DNA from: Arachis hypogaea
Taxonomy: Eukaryota > Streptophyta > Magnoliopsida > Fabales > Fabaceae
Assembly (NCBI RefSeq): GCF_003086295.3
Contig: NC_092048.1
Coordinates: 253,001 to 317,000 of the forward strand
Reading direction: 5' to 3'
DNA: 64,000 bases
In this document: in pieces, positions 36,077 through 47,985 of the stretch
How the letters are laid out: each line of letters opens with the position of its first letter
How positions within the stretch are numbered: position 1 is the first letter of the stretch
Translations under genes and position numbers: made by a program
The notes under the pieces: model-generated
What the model was told of the DNA's origin: nothing
Databases searched by the model: none
What the model saw: only the letters and a program-made list of their open reading frames with translations

Positions 36077-38392
36077 ATGGGAAACACCAAATTACCTTAT
36101 TTTATGCTAAGCCTCTTAATATTATTAGTGTCTTTCTTGCATGGTGCAAAAGCAGAACAATGTGGTAAACAAGCAAATGGAGCATTATGCCCAAACAGTT
36201 TATGTTGTAGCCAATTTGGTTGGTGTGGTACCACAGACCCTTATTGTTTAGTTGGTTGCCAAAGCCAATGCAAAGGTTCAACACCAACACCTTCAACTCC
36301 GACACCAACACCTAGCGGTGGTGGCAGCGGCGGCGATGTTGCAAACATAATTACTTCTTACGTGTTTGATCAAATGCTTAAGTACCGGAATGATCCAAGG
36401 TGTAAGGGGAATGGATTCTACTCCTATGATGCCTTCATTGCCGCCGCTCGCTCTTTCGGTGGTTTTGGCACCACCGGTGATGATGCCACCCGCAAGAGGG
36501 AGATTGCTGCTTTCTTGGCTCAAACTTCTCATGAAACCACAGGTTTATAGCCCAAGAACTTCAACTGTGAATTTTTGCAAATCATTTTATCCAAACATAA
36601 AATTAGGTTATATTTTTAGAATGGTGAAAACTCAAGTGCAGTTGATAACTGAACCGTTACATAAAAATTTAATAAAATCATTCAAATTATTTAATAATTT
36701 TCAATTATCAACTCAACGTGTCTGCACCTGAGTTTCCATCTTTTAAAAAAAAAGTCATGAATCAATTTTTCTAACCGACACTAAGAAGATATTATTGGCT
36801 TTAATTTAATTATTGAATTAGTATCTTAAATTGATTTTTATTACTTTAAAAGTTTTTCAAGAATTACTCACTTCGAATTAATTGATTTCTTTGTTGTTTT
36901 CAGTAAAATTTTTAATGTGTTACATAAGTAAAATTTTAACAAATTCTTTTATAATACAAATATATAATTATTTCACACAAAAAAAAAATATCATACAATA
37001 ACTAATCTCTTTTAAAATGATAGAACGAAGTAAAAGTAAATCTCAAAAATTTGTTAAGTAATAAAAATTTATTGAGAACTAAAATATCTAATTTAAAATT
37101 CATGATCATTTGAATGTTTACTCCAACGACCAATGTCAAGCGTGTAAGTTTTCAGTAGACTTAAAAGCTTAGCATGGATAAGATACATTAATTTCTTACA
37201 GAAATGTCACAATCTGGTTACCTTTTCTTGAAGCAAAGGTGGCATTAATAATCATACAATAATGTTTATGTAGGAGGGTGGTCAAGTGCACCTGATGGAC
37301 CATATGCGTGGGGTTATTGCTTTCTCAGTGAAATTGGCGCCACAGCAGATTATTGTGTTGCCTCCCAACAGTGGCCTTGCTCTCCTGGTAAAAAATATTA
37401 TGGCAGAGGACCAATCCAAATCTCTTAGTAAGTCCCCAATTCAAATATAAATACGTATGATTCCTATATAGTTAGTATGTAAACACTTCAATTGCTACAC
37501 CCTTTATTATGTATTATACTAGGCTTAAATACATTCACTAGAGACATTAAACAAAAGAGTATTTTATGTCAAGTCTACTTAAAATTTTAGGGTTTATATA
37601 ACATATGGTGAATTCTAATATATTCATAGTTGACTATGATAGTTATATAAGTGTTGTTAAAACTTAAGTCTTTTTTTTTTTTTTACTTTTTAGTAACGAT
37701 TTTTAATGAGTATTACTAAATGATAAAAATAAAATGTTATTTTAATTTTAATAACACTTTTTAAATTACCATAATTACTATAAGGTGGAAACTCAGGTGT
37801 AGTCGACTTCACGTAAAGTTGATAATTGAGAGCCGTTAGATGATTTGACTGATTTGACTAAATTTTCATCTAACGGCTCTCAACTATCAACTTCACATGA
37901 AGTCGACTGCACTTGAGTTTTTACCTTTTACTATAACTACTGTAATATAAACATACTAGAATGCATCTTAACAATTTTATGTAACATGAATTGATGGGAT
38001 AATGTTAATATTTTTCTTATAGCAATTACAACTATGGTCCAGCCGGTAAAACTATAGGAATTGATCTATTGAACAATCCTGATCTTGTAACTACAAATCC
38101 AACTGTGTCATTCAAAACAGCCATATGGTTTTGGATGACACCACAAGGAAATAAGCCATCAAGTCACGATGTCATCACCGGAAGGTGGACGCCGTCTAAT
38201 GCTGACAGGTCGGCCGGCCGAGTCCCCGGCTATGGCGTGATCACTAACATTATCAATGGTGGAATTGAATGTGGACACGGGTCGGATTCTCGTGTCCAAG
38301 ATCGGATCGGTTTCTATCAAAGGTATTGCCAAATGTTGGGAGTGAGCCCTGGAGACAACTTGGATTGTGGCAACCAAAAGTCATTTGCTTAG
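36077..38392 (+). CDS. Class I chitinase (hevein domain + GH19), copy 2
   Basis: Tandem paralogue of chitinase 1 and same activity. Exons 36077-36542, 37274-37427 and 38023-38392 give 329 aa. The frame is open back to 35963, but the ATG at 36077 is preferred because it lies behind a TATA box and gives a clean signal peptide ([20 protein letters not shown]). The hevein domain has all eight cysteines (EQCG...QSQCKG). The hinge is long and Thr/Pro-rich ([16 protein letters not shown]), unlike copy 1, and is a likely site of hydroxyproline and glycan addition. GH19 motifs [17 protein letters not shown] and NYNYGPAG are intact. It ends GNQKSFA with no vacuolar tail. Intron positions and phases equal those of copy 1. 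Both introns carry a G-box-type MITE copy. Confidence 0.95.
36624..36740. mobile_element. G-box-type Mutator MITE, copy 2 (shortened), in chitinase 2 intron 1
   Basis: It begins GGTGAAAACTCAAGTGCAG and ends GTGTCTGCACCTGAGTTTCC. It is shorter than the 142-bp copies because the CTTCACGTGAAG palindrome is deleted on the left. The flanks TTTTAGAAT and TTTTAAAAA agree at 7 of 9. Confidence 0.6.
37784..37925. mobile_element. G-box-type Mutator MITE, copy 3, in chitinase 2 intron 2
   Basis: The ends GGTGGAAACTCAGGTGTAG and CTGCACTTGAGTTTTTACC are inverse copies, and the two arms (GAGAGCCGTTAGATG and CATCTAACGGCTCTC) can pair along most of the length. The 9-mer TTACTATAA lies directly to the left and again two bases beyond the right end. 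Confidence 0.8.
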
Positions 38393-38552
38393 GCAAATTA
38401 CTTGCTCGTGATTTTCAATAAGGGGTATGTTGTAATAAGGGGATTAGTATAGTGATCCTAAGTGTAACAACAATGCAAGTTTCTTGCTAAAGAAGAAATA
38501 AATTGATGGTTGTAATAACATAATTAAATAATTTATTATGTGTTTATATTAT

Positions 38553-38694
38553 GGTGGAAATTCAAGTGCAGTCAACTTTACGTGAAGTTGATAACTGAGA
38601 GTCGTTAGATGAAAATTTAGTCAAATCAATCAAATCATTTAACGATTCTTAACTATCAACTTCACGTGAAGCTGACTATACCTAAATTTTCACC
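38553..38694. mobile_element. G-box-type Mutator MITE, copy 4, downstream of chitinase 2
   Basis: The ends are GGTGGAAATTCAAGTGCAG and ACCTAAATTTTCACC. The right arm keeps the palindrome CTTCACGTGAAG. The flanks TTATATTAT and TTATATTTT match at 8 of 9. It starts 160 bp after the chitinase 2 stop. Confidence 0.8.
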
Positions 38695-38787
38695 TTATAT
38701 TTTTTTTTATGTTTTATGAAATAGAAATCATCGATTGCGACAAGAATTAGCATTAGCCATGCCTCTAAGCTTGTTTTTTTTCTCACG

Positions 38788-39528
38788 ATATTCTTAAATC
38801 TGACAAGTCAATAACTAATTTATTGCGGAACTGGGTTCTATTTAAAAATTTGTCGTTTCCAGTAATAGAGCCACACGAACTCCTAGAGACTTAAATCATT
38901 CTACATTCTGTCCTTAATAAAATAAAACAATAAAAAGAGAAAAAATGTTGGAAAAATTGGGAAAAGCAACACATCTTCCTCTATTCCTAGTCTTTCCCCC
39001 CAGTTACCACTAAATTAGTGGAAACAATTTTATGCTAATTATGTAGTCAAGTGAAGTCAACTGTGATAAATATCTCGTATATTCCACAAAGAAAAGATGG
39101 TGCATTTACTTTGAAAGCAATTGGTCATCAGCGTTAGTGGCTTGGAATTGTTGAAGTTCCACAAACATATATAATAGATCATCCTTTCTATTCGTTCCTT
39201 ATATATATATATATACAAAAAGTAGTGATTGACGCATGCATATATAAGTGCAAGTCTATTGAAAGCTTGTTAATCAGAAATTCTTTTTGGCATCACTGAA
39301 TCATATAATAATATATTTCCCAAAAAAAGGGTACAAAACTTACCTTTTGATGGATATATTTATTTAATAGTAAAAATTTATCAAGCCTATTTAAATTTTA
39401 CCCCACTTTATGTGTATAGTGAATATAGTGGTTATGAAAACATCGTAGTTAAAACTAAGGTACACTTTGTTATTTAGTAATATCTTTTAATTCAATCACA
39501 TTTTTTATTTTATTTTGCAGGTATGTTA
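38788..39528. other. Intergenic DNA with a partial SINE-like copy
   Basis: A fragment at about 38788-38876 matches the tail part of the SINE-like family (CAATAACTAATTTATTGCGG...TATTTAAAAATTTGTCG). The rest is AT-rich and shows no gene. Confidence 0.4.
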
Positions 39529-40803
39529 CATATACAAGCTTTTTTGGCTTATAAGTCTTACAAGTTGGCACAAGCCCAACAAAACACACGCGCATTACAC
39601 TCACACATTTAAGAGTAAATACACGCATGTTATTCAACCACTTTCTATTTCCAAAGCGCGCTACTCACCATTATGAACGACTTTTCTTCTTCTTCCTCGA
39701 TGAAAACCACAACTGTCATTTTTCTTTGCGTTTCTCCTCCTCCTTTTCTTCTTTTTTCTCCTCCTCCTTCTTTGTGTTTCTCCTCCTTTTTCTTCGTGTG
39801 TTTCATCTTCATCGTCGTGTTTCTACTCCTTTTTCTTTTGATTTTGCAACATTATGTATTTTTTCTTCTTTGTTTGATTTTTTCCTCCCAAAAAGAATTA
39901 TGAGAATATGAAATAATAAGATGAAGAAGAAGAAGCAGCAGAAGATGAGGAGGAGGAAGAGGAAGAGTTCTGAATTATCCAGAATCAGAATAAAAATACA
40001 CCCAAATATCTTCGTATTACACCCAAATATCTTCGTTTTTACACCCAAATTTGTTGCAGATACAGAAATGAGTTATGTTACGTGTACACTAAAATCAGCC
40101 ACCAAAGTCAGCAAAGGCTGCAAAATACACCCAAAATACACCACAGAAGGGCTACAAAATACACCCAAAAATACACCATATTAAAACAAGCATAAACTAT
40201 AGAATGCAAATACAACTATAAAACCATCATAAAAAATAACAAAAACCATATTCATGAATCATAACTAAACAGAAACTAAAACAATTCAACTAAAAGAATA
40301 AGACAATTCACCCTCCGTCAGATGAAAAGTCATAAATTGTAAATACACCCAAACTTTTATAAAAATACACCCAAATATTCCTGATTTATACCAGAACGTC
40401 TGATATAAAATGGACAAGATTATATTAATTCTAATAAAAATTAGTACATTAGATTCAATTCAAACAAGAAAGAATTAACAACAAATTTTACAGGCAAGGT
40501 TCACGCACTGGTTCATCTAACAATCTGAAGTTAAATTATCTATTATCTTTAAAAATGATTTCAGAGCTTGATGTCAAAAAACAATGGAAATCGAGAATAA
40601 CGAAGAAAAAGAATAGAAAGAGAAAAGCACGTAAATGAAGAAGGAAAAAGAGAACGCAAGAAATTCGAAAAAGGAAACGGAATCCTTTCAAAAATTAAAA
40701 ATTTGTTAGAGGCGCGTGAAACATATGTGCGTAACAAGCGCGTTTGAGCGTAATATCAATTTGAGGACTTGTAAGACTTGTATAGCAAAATCACTTGTAT
40801 GTA
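39529..40803. mobile_element. Non-autonomous element rich in TACACCCAAA motifs
   Basis: The left end reads ACATATACAAGC then CTTATAAGTCTTACAAGT. The right end is the inverse, ACTTGTAAGACTTGTATAGC then CACTTGTATGT, so the termini are inverted repeats of about 40 bp. GC-rich CGCGC words sit just inside both ends (about 39590 and 40715). The body contains many TACACCCAAA units (39990-40170, 40345-40375). The open frames (39627-40184) are low-complexity Ser/Phe or Lys/Arg runs and not credible genes. It is related in motif and end style to the 7.7-kb element. Confidence 0.6.
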
Positions 40804-42035
40804 GAGATTAATCCTTTATTTTGAAGTTAAAAAATATTGTCGAATAGAAAAAAAAAATCTAATTTTAGCTACAATTTTTAAATATTGTGAAAGTTTTATA
40901 TTTACTATAATTATCTCATATAGCTACCACAGAATTCAACTTGTATAAATGTCTTATTACAACTAATTATTAGACATAATTATAAGATTTTTTTAAATAG
41001 TTCAATACAAATTCAATCCAAACAGAGAGAAATAAATCAAAATGAAAAGATATTTTACTAGGTCATTTTCGGTATTATCATCAATAATAGTATATCCTAA
41101 ATATATGATAATCAGAATCTCAAAATAAAACATAAACAAGTATAAAATTAAAATATTTGATATATATTTTTGGTGGTTTAGAATTTAGGGAGAGAAACAT
41201 AAAAAAAAATTATCTAAAGAAAGAGTCAAGTTAGAATTTTTTTTTTTTTTCATATCTTATTACCAAACGATGGTGAGAGTATCTACTTCTTCAACTTAAT
41301 TTATATATGTCCTAATTACTCCTAACACAATAATATTCTCATATGATCAAGCCACCACCACCGGCATTAACAACACAATCTTTAATTTGTTTAACAAGTT
41401 GCAATGTTTTTACACATCGAAAGACAAGGTATGAAGACCGTATGAAACATCTCACATGACAATCAAAAAAAGGTTCTTCATTATTTCGTCCCTTTGTTGT
41501 TGGTATGGTAATTGAGAAGAAGTTATGTCATTTTCACACAAGATTATTGATTAGAATTGATGCTAGTGTTTCAGAGCGACAAGTCTAAAATTAAATGAAG
41601 TTGACTAATTAAATTATCCTTAAATTTTTGTTTTACTTACACATGCTCTAATCATTGGAGACAAGTAGACAACAAAAATCCTGTCTTATACGAATGTATA
41701 TATTGTATTATTGTACCTTTTTACGGAAGCCTACATCACATGGAATGCAAAAAGATTAGGATTATTTAATTTATAGAGTTTAATTTTGATGCAATAACAG
41801 TGTAAAATATTTTATACAGTTGTGTAATTATATCTGTTCTTTTGGATGATCATTCAAGCGGTCAATATAAAAAATAATTATTTTTACTGATACGACATTA
41901 CATAATTAAATGTACTTATAAAACTATTTTATAATTCTGAATACAATGTACCTACCTACATTATATTAGAGTAATGTATATAATGTTTGTGTATAAAATA
42001 GGAAGTAGTAGTAATCATTATCGCTTGTTCTTTTA
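40804..42035. other. AT-rich intergenic region
   Basis: No gene or RNA recognised. Short poly-A and poly-T runs only. Confidence 0.45.
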
Positions 42036-42429
42036 GACTGTGTTTATTTCTAAAAATAGGATAAGATAAGATATTGAGAATAAAACACAAAAAAAAAGAC
42101 ACAAAATTTTGTATTATTATATTCTATTTGGTGATAAACTAGAATATATTATGAAAATTTAATTTATTCTTATTTTTTTTCATCTAAAAAATTTGAGAAG
42201 AAAAATATAATTATAAAAAATTAACAAGAATAATAAAAGAAAAAATAAAAAATAAGTTGTATCCTTTATTATTGTCTTTGTGTCTTTCCTGTCAGGATCG
42301 AATGAACATAAAATATACTAATTCAATGTCTTTGGACACAATGTCTCTGTCTATATCTCATTTATCAAACACAATTTTATATTTCTGTATTCCTATCTCA
42401 GTGTCCCATACCTGTAAACAAACACAGCC
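42036..42429. mobile_element. Tourist-like (PIF/Harbinger) MITE with TTA target
   Basis: The ends GACTGTGTTTATTTCT and TGTAAACAAACACAGCC are imperfect inverse copies and are flanked by TTA on each side (42033-42035 and 42430-42432). The interior is AT-rich and non-coding. A TTA duplication is the usual signature of the PIF/Harbinger superfamily. Confidence 0.65.
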
Positions 42430-43394
42430 TTAAGTATCTTTATGCACATTCTAAGGAGTCTCAACATAATTTAAGCAATTTTATTTATTTATATTGTCAA
42501 AACACAAAAATTTTGCAATTAACACTACTAAGGATACATTACAACATGAGCTAGCTATTTGTGTATTTCACCTAAATTTTATAAAAATAAAAAAATATTG
42601 TGTATAATAAATATATATCATCACTTAATATAATATAATTGATCATAATTATTTATTTTGATGCACCTTAATTATCCTATCTAACATTATTCTTTAAAGA
42701 CAAATTACTGCTAAAAAATATTTTTTATATTTAAAACGAGATTCAAAACTCCTAATTTCTTAATTAAGAAATAAATCAGGTGATGATGAATTTTTAGGTC
42801 ACACCTACGCAATTAATATTATTATTTTTTGCATGTTGGAAGCTTGACCGAATATATAACCCTATATGTAGCCCTATACACCAAATCAAAACCTAGATTT
42901 TGAATCTATATTCCATGCTAGATTCTGCCTCATTTTGTCTTTTTCTTCATTTTACTTATTCACCTCTCTCTTTCATGTACAATGAACTACTTACAAGATT
43001 GATATTAAAAACTAGAGAATCAAGCAATGCCAGCGCTTTTGGATTTCATCAAAATGTACACTGCTAATGATTGTGGAGACAATAAGAAAGCATGCCCATA
43101 GTACATGTCTGCACTCTCATATATGCTCTCAATAATTGGTATTTAATTTAAATACACAATACATAGAATTTTATTTTAAAGTGGTGAAGTGCAGGTTTAC
43201 CAGGGCATATATGATTTATTTAATTTAATTATATATATAATTAAGAGTTTAATTAAAAAATTAATTTTTTCAATGGATATCAGATCTTGAAATAATATTT
43301 TTATCCTAAACCTTAAATTCTCAAAAAAAAAAAAAGATATGAGAGTTCATAAATAGCAATAGAACTATATGTTACTATGTATGTTAGCAACTAT
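42430..43394. other. AT-rich intergenic region
   Basis: No gene recognised. A poly-A run is at 43321-43335. Confidence 0.4.
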
Positions 43395-43787
43395 GGTAGT
43401 GTTTGTTTTGAGGCACTAGGATCGAGACTGGGAGACTGAGATTTAGTATCATGTTTGTTAGCTCAGAGACTGGTACTAAAATTTCTGTCTCTGTCTCCAA
43501 AATTTCAGTATTTCAGTACCTCCAAAAAATGGGGATCCAGGGGACTGAAATTTTTAGAGACGGAGACTGAAACTTTAATAACATTTTATACTTAAAATAC
43601 CCTCATTTCAATTAATTAATTTTAATTTTATCCTTCGTACAAATGAAATTAGAGTTTCATTCTTGTTTCAATTTCTGTCTTTCACTTTGCACCAAACAGA
43701 ATACTGAGATTTATTTCAGTCTCTGTCTATAAATCTCTGTCTCTCAGTATCAGTCTTTCAGTCTCTGTCTCTCTACCAAACACTACC
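43395..43787. mobile_element. MITE with GGTAGTGTTTG termini
   Basis: The ends are GGTAGTGTTTG and CAAACACTACC, a perfect 11-bp inverted pair. The arms carry repeated GAGACTGAGA or TCTCTGTCTCT words (for example 43430-43450, 43480-43500 and 43725-43770). The target duplication is not clear, so the superfamily is left open. It ends 260 bp upstream of the first DUF241 gene. Confidence 0.7.
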
Positions 43788-43963
43788 AATGGATTTGAAA
43801 CTAAAGAAAATATTTAGGTATTAGTAGTTGTTGGCCAGAATGATAGGTACTAATTAATTAATAATATTTTTAAAAGACATACATATGCATACAATAAATT
43901 AAATCAATTTAATTTCTTATTGGCATGAAGAACCCATGTGTTGGTTTCTTCTTCTAAGGTTTT

Positions 43964-43974
43964 TATATATAAAA
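43964..43974 (+). promoter_or_regulatory. TATA box of DUF241 gene 1
   Basis: TATATATAAAA, about 75 bases upstream of the ATG. Confidence 0.65.
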
Positions 43975-44046
43975 CGTTGTCCATTCAAACCAAAGTTGTT
44001 CATTTCATCATTAATAGAATTCCAGCCACTACCATAGAGTAACAAA

Positions 44047-44976
44047 ATGTGTTCTTATTATTTCATAGCAACTTCAGATCAAGTTCCCTACCATGTTAGA
44101 TCCATTAGCTTGCCTTCTAGGTTACACCCTTTATCCAATGACATCGAAATCGAGCTCAAGAATTTCGAATTATTATTAGCATCTTCATCATCATCAATGG
44201 ATTATTATTCATCAATCACAATTAGTAGTAGTGTTATGAATGCAGATTTATTAACAAGGCTTGTGCATTTGTACAATTGTGTGAATGAACAAATCATTGG
44301 TTCTTCACTCTCCCAAAAGGTTCTTCTCCATGATCAAGATCAAGAAAAGTACTTAGATAAAGTACTTGATATGTCACTTGTTTTTCTTGATGTTTGTGGA
44401 TCGGCAAGAGAATTGTTGCAACTCGCGAAAGAACACGCGCAAGAGCTTCAATCCGCGATGCGTCGTCACAGAAAGGGTCAAGATTGTTCCAGCATTAAGA
44501 GTCAGATTTGCGATTACTTCTGTTTCAAGAAAAGGGCAAAGAGGGAAATCTCTAAGATCCTTAAATCATTGAAGAAAATGGAAAATAATCATGGCTTTGT
44601 TAATGGTAAGACACATTATTGTTTATCAAATGTGTCTAAAGTTCTAAGAGAACTAAGCATTGTAACCATTTTGGTCTTGAGAAGAGTACTAATTTTTATG
44701 TGTCCACAAGTGTTGAAGAAAAAGAATAATATTGGTGAGTGGTTATTATTGTTCTCAAGAAAAAATAGGGTCATCAATAGTAATGAAATTGATGTGTTTC
44801 CATGCACAATAATAGTTAAGAAAACCAATGGTTTTGTTAAGGATGATTTAGAAATAGTTAAGAGAAGATTAGAGGGAGTAGATGAGTGTGTTAGAGAGTT
44901 AGAGGCAGGACTAGGTTGCCTCTTTAGGTGCTTAATTAGACATAGAGTGTCACTTCTTAATCTTCTTACTCCCTAA
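44047..44976 (+). CDS. DUF241 domain protein, tandem copy 1
   Basis: Intronless plant gene of 309 aa belonging to the DUF241 family (plant-specific, function unknown). The family opening is seen at residues 17-33 (HVRSISLPSRLHPLSND), followed by a Ser-rich linker (LLASSSSSMDYYSS). Next is a helical core with the LDVCGSARELLQLAKEH motif and a basic MRRHRKG patch, then a middle hydrophobic stretch (VTILVLRRVLIFMCP), and a closing ELEAGLGCLFRCLIRHRVSL. This copy is the most divergent of the three, with a longer N-terminal leader and a basic KKRAKREISK segment. The start is the first ATG of the frame behind a TATA box. No function is assigned. Confidence 0.9.
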   Translation: MCSYYFIATSDQVPYHVRSISLPSRLHPLSNDIEIELKNFELLLASSSSSMDYYSSITISSSVMNADLLTRLVHLYNCVNEQIIGSSLSQKVLLHDQDQEKYLDKVLDMSLVFLDVCGSARELLQLAKEHAQELQSAMRRHRKGQDCSSIKSQICDYFCFKKRAKREISKILKSLKKMENNHGFVNGKTHYCLSNVSKVLRELSIVTILVLRRVLIFMCPQVLKKKNNIGEWLLLFSRKNRVINSNEIDVFPCTIIVKKTNGFVKDDLEIVKRRLEGVDECVRELEAGLGCLFRCLIRHRVSLLNLLTP

Positions 44977-45953
44977 AAATTTATTAGAAATTTTGTACAT
45001 TTTTATTAGCATAACTTCATAATGTGATTTATGTAATATTGATATGAATCTAAATCCCACCATCATCTTTCATTACAACAAATCTGGTAAATAGCGGTGG
45101 AAATTTTGCAGCGATTTTATAAAATCGCTGCGACAGTTTTGTAAAACCGCCACAAAATAACAAACTGCGGTGCATATAGCGACAGTTCGGAGTTGATGAT
45201 GCAATCAGGCCGGCATTTTAAAATGAAGCTAAAATTTACGATACAGTAATTCTTAACATGTCGAGTTAGGAGTATCGTAGATGAAAAAAAACTATAAATA
45301 CAATGACCAATTAAAGATTGACAAGTTTGCTTGGATTTTTTAGTTTATCAAAAGTGTGATATAGTATTGTCTAAATTAGGTTTTGCGGTTGATTTTAAAG
45401 TATAGTTGGATAAATTACATCCATTGCAAAAGACATATATAAAATTACTAATTACTAATAATTATTACTCCCATAATCATCTCTAATCCTTTTGGCATTA
45501 CTATTATAGAGGGGTACGGTTTTCATATATAATCATTTTAAGTTATACACTTGCATACAAAATTACAAACGTGTGATCAAGTCTAGCAGGTATTATCATA
45601 ACAAAAAATTTTGGAATAGTAATTTTTAGTAATTTTGATTAGTAGTTAGTCAGTAGTATAAATGTTAAATTATTTTTAACAAATAATTTTTTTTAATTTA
45701 TGTATATATATAAATTTTGATAAATATAAGAACACGTTGTATTAATTAATATGTATAAATTTTAATAAATATAGATGTAAATTATATATTTTTTATATGT
45801 AAATTTCTATAAATATAAATATAAATATAAATTATTATTGACTAAAATATTGACACAAAATAATAATATTTACCCGTTATGTAACATTGTTGTTATCATA
45901 ATATCCTTAAAAAAACCTAAAGATCTCTATATATACATATGCAATAATATAAT
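44977..45953. other. 3' flank of DUF241 gene 1
   Basis: AT-rich DNA. At 45060-45230 there is a short GC-richer tract with GCGGTGG, AAAATCGCTGCGACAG and AAAACCGCCACAAAAT, which resembles sub-terminal repeats of CACTA-type transposons. No complete element could be bounded. Confidence 0.35.
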
Positions 45954-46096
45954 GGTAAAAAATTCAGGTGAAGTCCACTTCACGTGAAGTTGATATCTGA
46001 GAGCCGTTAGATGAAAATTTAATCAAATCAGTCAAATCATTTAACGGCTTTCAGATATCAACTTCACGTGAAGTCGACTACACCTGAATTTTCACC
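45954..46096. mobile_element. G-box-type Mutator MITE, copy 5 (best preserved)
   Basis: The ends GGTAAAAAATTCAGGTG and CACCTGAATTTTCACC are inverse, and both arms keep the palindrome CTTCACGTGAAG. The 9-mer TAATATAAT is exact on both sides (45945-45953 and 46097-46105). Confidence 0.88.
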
Positions 46097-46251
46097 TAAT
46101 ATAATATACAATGATTATATTAGAACGCCAACTTGCCAAGCCATTCGCTGCCACTTTTTGTCTCTTAACTTTTTTTGTTATGAGGTGGCAGCATATATAT
46201 AAGACAAAAAAAAAACTATTTACAGCACATGGAAATTAAATGACAATATTG

Positions 46252-46253
<2 letters not shown>

Positions 46254-46309
<56 letters not shown>

Positions 46310-46310
46310 T
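46254..46310. repeat. (ATT)n microsatellite
   Basis: About 19 uninterrupted ATT units. Confidence 0.95.
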
Positions 46311-47296
46311 GAGATTCTGATAAGATCACTTAACACACATGCTTTTCCAATCATAAAAAATTTGGTCCGGACATGCATGCATGAACATGACTACACATTT
46401 CGCAAAGTACACAAGGACAAATGAACAAAAAATGTAATAATTCAACAACTAATAAATTAAAATTGTAAAATTTAATACTATATATACAAATAAAATATAT
46501 CTATCGTATATATGATCGAATTTGTAGTTGTTAATTCAATTAATTGAAGGTACAGCAGGGAACAATGCAGATTGCTTTTATTCTAACTTCTAAGTTCCTA
46601 ACTCCGAATATTATGCTTAGGTACATTGCTCTAAACATAATTTTGTTTAAGATGTAGATGCATGCCCAAACAATAAAAATAAAACACACGAAAACAAAGA
46701 ATAAGCATCTTACTTTTAATTAAAACGTGATTCTTATGCACACCCGCTTTATGCTTTCAAAATAAATCTCTTTCGGTCTTTCCACTCCTTTATAATTAGG
46801 ACATTGCTTAATTAATAATTGTGATGTTTTAATTTTGATAACATTTTAATTTTCAATGTTACAAAGAAAAAAACATTATTGTTGATGATGGAAACTACTT
46901 TTGGGTACTGTTATTTGCTTGTAATAAGGATCTGTTCAAGGTATAGTTCGTCGTAGAAGAGGATACGTCGTCTTATCTTCTCCACAGATAAAATATATGC
47001 TAGACTCTAAAAAATGTCAGACGAAATAGATATTTGCAAAGAATACTAACACTCAAGTCAGTAACAACTCAAACAAAAAAAAAAAGTAAGATTCATTTAG
47101 ATGAGTATTAAATTTTCATGAGTTTTATCTTCTACCTTACTTTACCTTATATAGATTTACTTATGGAAAAAGGATTATTTTTTGGCTATATCGCGGTTAT
47201 TACATACTCACACACTTAATATTTTTAAAGGTTCCTATCTACTATTTAGTTGTGTCAATGTTTAAATCCAGATGTAACATTTTTTCTAATGGTTTA
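46311..47296. other. Intergenic DNA
   Basis: No gene recognised. Confidence 0.4.
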
Positions 47297-47460
47297 TAGT
47301 ATCCCTCGTCTCAGTAGACTAAGGACTAATCTATCGCGAATTAGAACTTAAGAATTTATTATTGACTAATGAATTACTACATACACAATACGAAATTTGA
47401 ATCTCTAATATTTACTTAAACGAAGTAATGAACTAATAAATAGACGAACCAAAATTAGTT
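47297..47460 (-). repeat. tRNA-derived SINE-like copy
   Basis: A degenerate family member. The B-box region is near 47390-47402, and the tail TTAGTCCTTAGTCTACTGAG is read on the minus strand. Confidence 0.5.
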
Positions 47461-47785
47461 TTGATACAGTATTTTAAGAGGCATGTTAATGTATCTCAAG
47501 TTCTCAACTAGGCCTGCGGTTCTTTACTTCCAAATTCGAAATCTATTTCCTTTGTGGGCCTTCCTTATTGGGTTTGACTTATAAAAGTATCCTCATATTA
47601 AATAACGAACGTCCCTTAAAAAATGTGGTCCATTAAAATATTGTGGGCCTTCAGCTTATGTGATGAATCCAAATAACATTAAAATGAGGTTCACCGAGAA
47701 AAAAGAAAAAAAAAACCAAAATGAGTGACCAAAAACAAAAAATGTCAAAAACAATTAAAAATTGAAAAACTCAAATATCATCAAA

Positions 47786-47825
47786 GTTGAGATGGCCGAG
47801 TTGGTCTAAGGCGCCAGATTAAGGT

Positions 47826-47858
<33 letters not shown>

Positions 47859-47866
47859 TCTCAACA
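47786..47866 (+). tRNA. tRNA-Leu (anticodon AAG)
   Basis: The cloverleaf is complete: acceptor stem GTTGAGA paired with TCTCAAC (47859-47865), and discriminator A at 47866. The D-arm contains the A-box TGGCCGAGTTGG. The anticodon stem CCAGA/TCTGG (47814-47818 with 47826-47830) encloses the loop TTAAGGT, whose central AAG is at 47821-47823. A long variable arm typical of leucine tRNAs follows, then the T-arm GTGGG-TTCAAAT-CCCAC (B-box). No intron. It reads CUU codons (and CUC after A34 modification to inosine). All stems pair without mismatch, so it is probably functional. CCA is not encoded, as usual for nuclear genes. Confidence 0.97.
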
Positions 47867-47985
47867 TTTATTTTATATAATAACAAATGGCAATTGGGTG
47901 ATAATTTATTTATTTTTTATATTGTTATTCTCGTGTAACATATTCAATGTAAAGAAAAAACACATTTCTGCCGAGATTTGTATAC

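Noticed and set aside
39627..40184. Ser/Phe-rich and Lys/Arg-rich open frames
   Set aside because: They follow pyrimidine-rich and A/G-rich tracts inside a non-autonomous transposon, and have no recognisable fold or start context.
45060..45230. Possible CACTA-type transposon end
   Set aside because: The words resemble CACTA sub-terminal repeats, but no second end or 3-bp duplication could be found.
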